Below, in pieces: positions 43,560 through 52,516 of a stretch of DNA of 64,000 bases. A model generated the notes under the pieces. That model searched no databases. It was not told where the DNA came from and saw only the letters and a program-made list of their open reading frames with translations. The DNA is taken from contig CAVMBE010000060.1 of the NCBI GenBank assembly GCA_963674455.1, positions 62,001 to 126,000 on the forward strand, read 5' to 3'. Position numbers and translations under genes: made by a program. Source of the stretch: Lecanosticta acicola (taxonomy: Eukaryota > Ascomycota > Dothideomycetes > Mycosphaerellales > Mycosphaerellaceae). How positions within the stretch are numbered: position 1 is the first letter of the stretch; each line of letters begins with the position of its first letter.

Positions 43560-44350
43560 ACCGAAGAAAGTACTAAAGGGCCCTAAGCTTTACGTTATAG
43601 TATATATAAGCAAAGTAGTAGTTAATGTAGTTAAGAAGGAAGGCTAGTAGAGGTGGACGGTTAGAGATAATCTAGAGCTAGTCGATTACTAGTCTATCGT
43701 AGGCTACTAGAGCGACTTTAAGGCCCTACTACTCGACTCGCCGCGTACTCGTAACTAGCTTTACTACTAGGCTTTGTACGCTAGCTATATTAAGGTTAAG
43801 AAGGTTACCGGCCTATAGTACTACAAACGTCCGTTTATATATACCCGGTACGACAAAGAGTAGAAGCTCTTAATTATACTAAGCTCGAACAGTAGAGACA
43901 AAGACGACCTTAACGAGCAATTACTACTATTTAAGCGTAGGTACTAGGCAAATCCTACGCGAAAGGAGGTAGATATTAGGGTCGCTATCCTTGTAGCTAA
44001 AGATAAGCGGTAGAATAGGCTTCCGAAGGACTACGGCGAGTCTAGCGAGTCTACCGACGACAGCTCCTCTTTAGATCCGGATCTAATAAAGAGCCTTAAT
44101 AGGCGCTATCGTAGTAGGCGTCTAGGTTAGAGGCCTAGTACTAAAGCTAAAAGAAAGATAGCTAAGGAGGTAGTAGCGAGTGTAGTAGCGAGTATAGTAG
44201 CGAGTACTAGCGAATCTAAAGTAGTGCCTTCTACTAGCCCTAATAAACTAGCTAAATTCCGCTAGCCTACGAGTCCCTCTACGAGTGCCTAATCTACCGA
44301 GAAAGAGGCCTCTACTAGTCCGCTAGTTAGTTACAAACGTTAAGCGAGTC
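43560..44350 (+). pseudogene. Second degraded coding stretch in the transposon
   Basis: A plus frame with TAG interruptions only at likely Trp/Gln sites reads KKVLKGPKLYVIVYISKVVV, later YYKRPFIYTRYDKE and a Lys/Ser/Thr-rich tail with repeated VVASVVAS. It is probably the C-terminal part of the transposase or a second element protein. No family is recognised. Confidence 0.4.
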
Positions 44351-44939
44351 GCGAATTACCCTATCGATCCACTCCTTCGTCTATATCCGGTACCTAGGGA
44401 TTAAGCGCCTATAACCCTATCGATATTATTAACCTTACTAATAATAACGACGACGACGAGCCTACGTACGTACGAGTGCCTAAAAGCAAGCTAGTAGTAA
44501 AGTAGGAGGCACGTATAGTAATAAAGAAGGAGCCTATAGATTTAAGTACTATTAAAGAAGGAATAGAGATTACTCCTACGGATTTAGTAGAGCGAGTCGC
44601 TAGCGAGTCGCCGGTAGCGACGGAGATTTAGGGCGATAGGTAGGTTACTAGCTTACCTAAGGATACTAAGGCTACGAGTGTACTAGCGGAGCCTACGAGT
44701 ACGCCCCCGAGCGGACTAGCGAGTACTACGAGTGTACTAGCGGAGGTAATAAGGAATAAGAAGCTAAGGAAGGAGTATGTAAGGATTCCGGAGTTTTAAA
44801 GGGTTATAAGGGCGTTAAAGAAGCTATAGCGAGTCGGTAGCGAGTTAGTAGCGAGGCTTTAAAAGGACAGAAGGGCGTATAGGGTTAATAGTATAAATAT
44901 AATAACGATTAAAGGCTTAGAGATCTCTAATATTAACAT

Positions 44940-45175
44940 TCTCCCGACTCGTAGGCTAAAATTAGGTAGACTCGCGGGCGATTTAGGGATTCTACGATCT
45001 CTAAGATTCGTAGTATTATAATTTGCCCGACTCGTAGGCCTAAAATTGCTAGATTCGTAGGCGATTTAATCGCTCTAAGATTCTATATGTCCTAAGCTAC
45101 CCGACTCGTACGGAATCGTAGGCTAAAATTAGCTATACTCGCTATAACTCGTAGGCTAGAATTGATCTATACTAT
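44940..45175. repeat. Imperfect tandem repeat with GACTCGTAGGC units
   Basis: About three degenerate copies of a 70-75-bp unit, each opening with CCGACTCGTA(GG)C and followed by TAAAATT and a GATTCGTAG-containing segment, between the two degraded coding parts of the transposon. Confidence 0.6.
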
Positions 45176-45189
45176 CTACTAAGTATATT

Positions 45190-45600
45190 TGCCCTTATAT
45201 TTAGCTACGAACTACTCGCTACCCGGTAGCTACGTAATAAAGTCTATTATATAGTAGAGCTTAGCCTCTAGATTATTAATACGCTTATAGGCAAACCCTA
45301 AACCCTTCTTAAGCCTAGCAATCTTAGTTTAAAGACTCGTAGGCTTCTACGAGTCGCCTATCTCAGCCCTAGAGTTACCTATAGTAGCCCTAGAATTACC
45401 TATAGTAGCCTACGAGTCCGGCTTAGGCTTTAGCGAGTTATCCTACTTATCCTTCTACTTCTCGTACTTCTTCTAGAGCTTACTATTACAACCTAGGCGA
45501 CCGTAGCGCTTATAGAACGCGTATTAAGTGTATTCCTTACCTTTATAGATAATATAATCTAGACCTCTCGTAGCGTACTACTTATAGCCGCTAGGCTTAG
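45190..45600 (-). pseudogene. Degraded minus-strand coding stretch in the transposon
   Basis: Reading the minus strand through TAG codons gives YAFYKRYGRLGCNSKL, a Lys-rich segment, short repeats of ATIGNSR and a helical end IARLKKGLGFAYKRINNLEA, resembling a basic coiled-coil protein. A second element gene transcribed opposite to the transposase is plausible but unproven. Confidence 0.35.
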
Positions 45601-46219
45601 AAGATAGTATACCTACGAGTCGATTAGATTTTAGTAGCGAGTCTATATAAATTAGAAAAAGCATACCTAGATCCGTCTCTATTATCTCGCTAGCGTAAGT
45701 AAACCGCCGTAGGCTATTAGCCGCGGACTTACGAACCTACTTATTACTAGATTTAAGATTGTTTAAATAGCGCTACTAATCCTTATCGGAGATATACTAG
45801 AATGTAGTCTTATCCTACGTCTCTAGTTTACGGTAGGACTCGCTAGACTCGCTAATTAGCTTTTGCCTATTCTTTAGGCTTCGGATAGCTTACCTTAGGG
45901 CCGATATAGTTACTACTAGGGCGCTCTCGGGCGTAGACTAAGGCGGAGGCGAAGGAGTAGGTTAATAATTAGGCTAGTATTGGTCGTAGAGTCGTCTATA
46001 GATAAATGTAAGAGTCTCCTAGTCGATTAATACTATAAATTGTCGATTTACGAGTCTACGAGTACAATCTAGGTAGGAAAAGAGGTCTAGGTTCGCTAGA
46101 TAAGAATGCCTTCTTATAAAATAGCCTACTTATTGTTAGTAGCTGCCTTATTGTTCGATATTATAGACTCGCACTTACAATAGTATAAGCGCGACAATAG
46201 CTTTTAATTAATATAAAGC

Positions 46220-46307
46220 CGCGTACCGCTATTAACGGGTTTAATATAAAGCTAAAAGCTGCGCCTAACTTTATATTGACCGTTTACGTCGACAATAGCG
46301 GTGCGCG
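46220..46307. repeat. Subterminal imperfect inverted repeat
   Basis: CGCGTACCGCTATT at 46220-46233 faces AATAGCGGTGCGCG at 46294-46307 (one mismatch), with inner arms TTAATATAAAG and CTTTATATTGA also inverted. A further AATATAAAG copy lies just upstream. Positioned about 130 bp inside the right end, these may be transposase-binding sites. Confidence 0.6.
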
Positions 46308-46359
46308 ACACTCGTGGAGCCTCATTGTCGCCGTCGTAAGTTGTTATTGTGGTGGTAGA

Positions 46360-46375
46360 GTGAGTCGCGACTCAC
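46360..46375. repeat. 16-bp perfect palindrome near the right transposon end
   Basis: GTGAGTCGCGACTCAC is fully self-complementary and lies 21 bp inside the right inverted repeat. Confidence 0.85.
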
Positions 46376-46396
46376 AGCGAGTGCCGCTTCGGCAGT

Positions 46397-46438
46397 CGGC
46401 AAAACCATTTTGCGGATTTGTAAGCTCAGGCCACCGCC
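46397..46438 (-). repeat. Right terminal inverted repeat, 42 bp
   Basis: Perfect reverse complement of 41028-41069; outside it the CTCT duplication follows at 46439-46442. Confidence 0.95.
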
Positions 46439-46537
46439 CTCTACCCCAAAGCCAAGGCTCACCTCCGCGGCCATGAGCCTGGTACTTCCATCCAATCTTC
46501 TCCGTCCTCCTGGTCCATCATTCAGCATTAGCATGTG

Positions 46538-47458
46538 ATGTTCGTGTTGAATCGCTTGCGGCGCAGCGCCGTCTGCTCAGGGATCACCTCAGCCCGTCGA
46601 AATGTCCTGCTTCCTTCTACACACCAACTGAGATCCTGCCGGTTGGTATGGAAGTCACTCACGAAGTCTCCTGCATTGGCCCGCGGGGAGAGCACAGCAG
46701 CTGCACGCGCTCAAAAAACGCCCAACCTGAAATATCCGGAATGGCTGAACGTCTATCGAGTTAACACTGGAGCGACCGTCATAATCGGCTTGTGTGGACT
46801 CACGTCATGCGTTATCTTCTTGGTTGGCTCAATCCTCTATGCACCCAGTCTCTTCCTCTCGCCAGACCATTCCAACTTCTGGATTCCGATCGCTGTACTT
46901 GGCTCGGCGGTACCAGCAGTCGCTTTGAGCCTCACCACAGGACCCGTAGTCCATTCCGTGAAAGTCTTACTGCCAACGTGGGCTCGGCGATCGCGAGAGA
47001 ATTTGATCCGTTTCGCCGATGATACTCCACTCGATACACGTTTGCAGCTCTCCTGTATTAGATTCAAACCTTACCCTACGAGAAGGGATGTTACCTTCGC
47101 GAATTTGAGGAAGATACGACCATCCTTCAGGGCTGGACTCGCAAATCTGGAGCACCTTCCTGACGCGAATCAGTACAGCGAACATTCAAATACGATTTGG
47201 GAGCCGCTTGTTCGGAGGTCTTTGGGACAGTTCTGGCTCTCGACAGAAGGCAGAAATCGAAGCGCTGCGCCGGGTGTGTGGGAGAAGATGTGGCAGCAGA
47301 TACCACGAGAAGGGGAGGGAATGGAACCGATGGAGAAGAGTAAGATCCTGGCGCTGAAGGATAAGAAAAGTCCAGTGACGATGATGAACCGGAAGCCATC
47401 CAGTACGCTGCCCAGAACGGTACCACCTCCCCAAAGGCCTACAAGAACTTCAAAATGA
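46538..47458 (+). CDS. Mitochondrial two-span membrane protein (TMEM70-like)
   Basis: 306 residues from the ATG at 46538 (an upstream in-frame GTG is not used). The N-terminus is Arg/Ser-rich without acids (MFVLNRLRRSAVCSGITSARR), as in mitochondrial presequences. After LKYPEWLNVYRVNTGATV come two membrane segments: IIGLCGLTSCVIFLVGSILY and WIPIAVLGSAVPAVALSLT, with a conserved-looking basic stretch after them (LLPTWARRSRENLIRF). The hairpin arrangement matches TMEM70-type proteins, which help assemble respiratory complexes in the inner membrane; this is an architectural match rather than a certain orthology. The transposon's right end lies 95 bp upstream of the ATG. Confidence 0.7.
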   Translation: MFVLNRLRRSAVCSGITSARRNVLLPSTHQLRSCRLVWKSLTKSPALARGESTAAARAQKTPNLKYPEWLNVYRVNTGATVIIGLCGLTSCVIFLVGSILYAPSLFLSPDHSNFWIPIAVLGSAVPAVALSLTTGPVVHSVKVLLPTWARRSRENLIRFADDTPLDTRLQLSCIRFKPYPTRRDVTFANLRKIRPSFRAGLANLEHLPDANQYSEHSNTIWEPLVRRSLGQFWLSTEGRNRSAAPGVWEKMWQQIPREGEGMEPMEKSKILALKDKKSPVTMMNRKPSSTLPRTVPPPQRPTRTSK

Positions 47459-48224
47459 TGCACACCTTTCTGCATTGGAACCCTATCGATATCACTCTTA
47501 ACGCAGCAAAGTCGTTGACTGGAGACGTGAGAGCCGTCAATAAGCCACTGGGATTGCGACCAGCCTATACAGACCTGAAACATTGCGACAGAGAATCTTG
47601 TGAGGCCTGTAGACACGCACAGTCTACTTCGCACCACTCAGAGCATGCAGTCGACGCAGACGGTCGGCGGAGCAGGACAAATTACTGCCGACAACGAAAG
47701 CTTCCATCAAGGCAGTGCACCAGGAAGCATCGACAACAGCTTCCGAACTGCCATGAGGTGTAACATTTCGGGTCGAATGCTGACGTCCATGTTGGACGAG
47801 CTGGAGGCCGCAGAAGCCTGTACTAGCTACTGGAGAAGCGAGAATATCAAGAGGTAGCAGCTGTAGAAATCAGATAACCGTGTAACCCTCGAGTATTGGG
47901 TGGAAACATGGCACTTTGTGCAGGGGTACAATTTATGACGATATCTGGTTTTATCGGCCAGAGGCGGGTTATCTTCTATGCTGTTAACGTGAAGGCTAGG
48001 TCCAAATAGCACTCGTCGTGAGCTCAGTCATACTCACATGCAGCAGAGATGCGTACAAGGCCTGTATCCACTGCACAATGGGCCTGTAGTCGAAAGTCGG
48101 CAAGGCTGATCCCGAGCGCCGATCACTGCCAAGTGAATGACGACCCATTGACCTGCTTCTGCAGACTTGATCAACACAACTCTGGATCGCGCAACTCGTG
48201 TCGCGAAGATACCTAGATGAAGAC
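47459..48224. other. Intergenic region
   Basis: 3' region of the TMEM70-like gene and promoter of the helicase gene. Short frames on both strands show no motif. Confidence 0.5.
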
Positions 48225-50665
48225 ATGAATGGTACCGACATCTCCGCGTTTGCTACGCGTCAGCTCTCACTGCTGGACGCCGAGCTACAGGCGGAGTTGG
48301 CGGAGACACAGCTGCTGACCTCGACCCATGCGCCCACGACACTCCAACGCGCCGGCCTCGCGCTTCTCAATCTCACAGTTGTCTCGCAACGCACCGGTCT
48401 AGGAGGCAAGACGCTGCTCGAGCTTGGAATAGATGCCGCCGTTTCTACGGGCGGAGAACTGCCTGAGCATGGCTTGCGTGTCGGCGACATCTGCGGCGTG
48501 GCCGAGCAACCAAAGGGAGCTGAGAGGAAGAAAGAGCGAGAAGGGATGGAGAAGCGAGGCGTCGAGGGCGTAGTTACAAGAACAAACAAGACGTCGGTGA
48601 CTGTAGCGCTGGACAGGGAGGACGCGGATATACCCAATGGCAAGCTCTGGCTGTATGTTCGCCCAGCAGAATGGTAAGTCCTCTCACAAGCTAATACAAG
48701 CGGGCCTCTGTAGTGTGAAGCTCGCCAACCATGTCACGTACAAGCGTCTCAATCAGACCATGACCAAGCTGCAGAAGATGCAATCATCTGAGCACAGTTC
48801 TCTTACCCAAGTTCTCTTTGGTCAAGCATCTCCTACGCCTATTCCTGAGTCAGATCTCAATCAGCATGTGCCTTGGCACGATGCCAGCCTCAACGATAGT
48901 CAGAAAGAGGCCATCAAGTTCGCACTGGCGAGTCGGGAGATAGCCCTCATACATGGGCCTCCGGGTACCGGAAAGACACATACGCTGATCGAGTTGATCC
49001 TGCAGCTTCTGAAGCAAAAGCTGCGCATTCTCGTCTGCGGACCCAGCAATATCAGTGTGGACAACATTGTCGAGAGGCTTGCTCCGCACAAGGTGACCAT
49101 GGTGCGGCTTGGCCATCCGGCACGACTGCTACCCACGGTGCTCAACCACAGCATGGAGGTGTTGACGAGAGCAAGCGACGCGGCGGCTATTGTCAGCGAT
49201 ATTCGCTCGGAGATGGATGCGAAACAGGCGTCAATCCGGAAGACTCGTAACGGTCGCGAACGTAAAGCCATCTATGGCGAGCTCAAGGAGCTGCGCAAAG
49301 AACTCAGGCAGCGCGAAGCTCGTGTCGTCGGTGACTTGCTGCGAGGCAGCAACGTCGTTTTGGCAACGCTTCATGGTGCGGGCGGATACCAACTGCAAGA
49401 CCAACTCTTCGACGTCGTGATCATTGATGAAGCAAGCCAAGCACTCGAAGCCCAGTGTTGGATACCTGTGCTCAACAGCGGTGCATCTCGCCTGGTATTG
49501 GCAGGCGACCATCTCCAGTTGCCGCCCACCATCAAGTCTTCCAACTCCAAATCCAGTAAGAAATTTCTCAACGGTACCGCCCACGACGAATCGAATCAAG
49601 CGACAGACGATAGTGCCGGAAAGCCGAAAGACAAGAAGACGAGTGTGAGCAGCGGGAAGAGAGATGCCGACTCCGTCAAACTCGAAACCACCCTCTTCGA
49701 CCGACTGCTGTCGCTCCACGGCGACAAGATCAAACGCATGCTGACGACGCAGTACCGAATGCACGAGAAGATTATGCGATTTCCGTCTCAGGCTCTGTAC
49801 GAAGACAAGCTACTGGCTGCAGAAGCCGTCCGAACGAGATTGCTCAAGGATTTGCCATATGACGTTCAAGAAACAGAGGATACGTCGGAGCCGCTGGTTT
49901 TCATCGACACGCAGGGTGGAGAATTCCCCGAGAAGGCGGAAGATGAAGAGGATGCGAAGACCCACAAGTCTGGACTGCTAGCGGAGAGCAAAGTCAACGA
50001 TCTGGAAGCCTCGATTGTCCAAAAGCACGTTGCAGCCCTTGTCGATGCGGGTGTAAAGGCCGAGGATATCGCGATTGTCACTCCGTACAACGGACAACTG
50101 GCGCTACTATCACAGATGCTGAAGGAGCGCTTCCCTGGGCTCGAACTTGGCAGTGTAGACGGGTTCCAGGGCCGCGAGAAAGAAGCAGTCATTGTGAGCC
50201 TGGTGCGCAGCAATGCAGCGCGTGAGGTAGGATTCTTGGGAGAAAAGCGTCGGTTGAATGGTATTCCTTCAAGCACTACGATATCAAAGGGCGAACGGTT
50301 GACTGACTTCTCGACAGTTGCAATGACTCGGCCCAAACGACATCTATGCATCATTGGTGACTCGGAGACAATCAGTAGGTGAGTGAATGTTGTAGCCTTG
50401 GCCTCTGCCTCTGCCTCTTGCCCTGCCACTTGCCAAGAACTTGTCGTGAGGCTGGTCTGGCCGTGTGGTTCGCAGACGGCAGTGGTTTAGCATACGGTGC
50501 CAACGAGCGATTGCATTCTGGTGCATGTATGCGTTGCTGAGATTAGGTGCGTAACCTTGCTAACCTACAGCTGTCAGAGGATCAAAGTTCCTCCAGGATT
50601 GGATGAAGTTTCTCGAGGATCAAGCAGATTTGCGCTATCCAGACCCGTCCGAGGTTTCTGGATAG
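48225..50665 (+). CDS. HCS1: SF1B DNA/RNA helicase, IGHMBP2/SMUBP-2 (HCS1) type
   Basis: Exons 48225-48673, 48714-50260, 50318-50378 and 50578-50665 give 714 residues. Motif I is HGPPGTGKTHTLIE, motif Ia CGPSNISVDNIVER, motif II DVVIIDEASQALE, motif III LVLAGDHLQLPPTI, then TTQYRMHEKIM, motif V VDGFQGREKEAVIVSLVRS and motif VI VAMTRPKRHL. Motif VI is restored by removing a 57-bp intron (50261-50317) that has no stop and is a multiple of three. The last intron (50379-50577, TGCTAAC branch) joins DSETISR to GSKFLQDW. An insertion rich in Ser/Lys/Asp follows motif III. Yeast Hcs1 is a 5'-3' helicase found with DNA polymerase alpha; human IGHMBP2 associates with ribosomes. The start is the first ATG after an upstream GTG-led frame. 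Confidence 0.92.
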
Positions 50666-52516
50666 GAGGGCACGAACGCATGGTCGCGGCGCATTTCCAA
50701 ATACCCACGACATGGTGGGATGGCTACTCCGCGACGGCTCCAGCAAGTGTGCAAAGACTCCCAAATGCAAGTACCGGGCGAGGCGCCGGTTGTCTTGGGG
50801 GGATGGAATCGATTGGAGCAGGTGAGGTTCTCTAGTAAGCTTTGGGGCGGGCTGGTTCGGAGGGAAGTTAGATGCAGGAGTGCATGAAAGGAAGGTCCTG
50901 CTAGCCGCTGCAGGGAGCTACATTAGAGCGAGACCTAATGTCCGGCGTGCAGCTAAAGAACGGCGCGCCGTACATGCATCGCGGTTGTTGCTCTGGAGCG
51001 AGGCCAGGACGGCAGACAGCATACATACCAAGCCCGCCGGCACGATGGAGTAAAGGTTGGTACTGCAGTCAGAAGCCGCGGGCCGTAATGTTCGATGCGA
51101 TGTGCGATGGACGAACAGTGGGAGGCCAGCTCTCAGTGCTGGCGACGAATCAGCAGGCGCCGCGCGCTTGCCGAATCATCCGTGCAGCCTGTTGCTTGTC
51201 ATTACTGTAGCAGTAGGCATGGGGATCATTGGACATGGCGCGTTTCGTCGCATGCGTGCGGTCGGGTGGGTGGGAGCATCATCGCTGTTCGTCCTGCAAG
51301 ACCCTCTGTGCCTCGTGTTTCACGTCCACGCCCGTCCTCGTCGTCCAGGGTCCAGCTTCCCCCAATCGACACACCACCAAGGACCACACAGCGGAGACGA
51401 TACGTGCTGTTACTCCTCGCAGCAGGGCTGTCACTCCTAGCGGAAGATCGACGGGCACGATCACACATATCGGGTGGACCTTGGGCGACGCGCTAGCCGA
51501 GAGGTACAGTACCCGACATCTAGATGCGTACCTACCTAGTAGGTATCAACGCGCGACGCGACGCGACGCGACAAGCGCTCCACAGGTTGCTGTTCTTGGT
51601 GCGCGATTGTCGCCTGACGCTGCAGTGCGGTGAGGAGGAGGAGCAGCGGTGTACATGTAGGTGGATGCAGCGATGCACGAGATGTAAGGTAGAGTGCCAA
51701 CCTATGCGATGGAGCAGGTCGTTGCAGCGACGGCCGGGATGTCGCTCTTCCCTCACACGCTGCACGCACGGTTGCCGCGTTTCGAAACGGGGCGGGAGGG
51801 AGGGCTGCCACGCTGTTGTACTGTAATTAACTCCGCTATTCCATCTCGGGCAGCAGAACTACTATACTCTCCTCCTCCAAACGTTGGCCTTGGCCGGCCC
51901 TGTTTGGTGCTAGTTCTCGTCCTCCTCCACTACTCCTTCCCATCTCCACCTCCACCTCCCTCTACTACCTACCACGCCCGCCTTTTCCCTCCGTCGACGC
52001 CACCTTTGGGCTCGCTCGCTCGCTCGCTCCTTCTCTACCTTACCTCTCCCGCCGCCTCACACCATCATCACCATCGTCGTCACCATCATCATCACCATCA
52101 CCACCATCGCAGCTCTGCCCCTGCTGACCTTTCATTCGCACCCGAACCCGTGCCGCATCCCCCCCTCTTCCCTTCACACCTCACCGGACAGACGCCGTCT
52201 CCAGCAGCCACACGCCTCGCCCCTGGTCGTTCTTTCTGGTTCAGGCAGGAATGTGGCTTGATCTTACGCTCATTGCAATCCAGCCCTGATCGACTCCTTC
52301 CTTCCTTCTGAGGCGTGAGGGTGTGCCATTGCTACCCAGAGACCCTCTCTGACCTATCCAATCGGCTGCCATTCTTTCTTGCGCCTTTGCCTGCGGACAT
52401 AGCTGCCACTCACAGTCGCTACCGAAGTCTTTTCACCCCACCTCCAGCCCTAGTCCCACGGCCGTCCATCGCCAGCTTCAGTATTCTGGCCTGTATGGAT
52501 CATACCTTTGGATTCC
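50666..52516 (+). promoter_or_regulatory. Long GC- and CT-rich upstream region of the 720-aa protein gene
   Basis: 1.85 kb with no recognisable gene. From about 51830 it becomes CT-rich with CCACCATCAT-type repeats (about 52060-52110), as in fungal leaders. An 11-codon upstream ORF, ATG at 52495 to TAA at 52530, overlaps the chosen start codon at 52517. A (GCGAC)n tract lies at about 51552-51572. Confidence 0.5.
51552..51572. repeat. (GCGAC)n pentanucleotide repeat
   Basis: Four tandem GCGAC units in the upstream region of the 720-aa protein gene. Confidence 0.85.

Larger units (their letters stand above)
41028..46438. mobile_element. RIP-degraded integrase-type DNA transposon with TIRs
   Basis: A 5411-bp element bounded by perfect 42-bp inverted repeats and a CTCT duplication. 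Almost the whole interior is depleted of CpA and TpG and enriched in TpA (TAG and CTA recur every few bases), the hallmark of RIP; CpG is retained, so the region is not extremely AT-rich. Ignoring stops, the plus frame at about 41830-42500 reads as an integrase/DDE-type catalytic core (see separate entry). Such integrase-bearing, TIR-bounded elements with 4-bp duplications resemble the Ginger group, related to LTR-retrotransposon integrases; the assignment is tentative. The absence of any long ORF means the copy is non-autonomous. Confidence 0.85.

Noticed and set aside
41140..46250. AT-rich, ORF-free region as a possible centromere or long non-coding RNA
   Set aside because: The perfect inverted ends, CTCT duplication and readable integrase ghost explain it as a RIP-mutated transposon.
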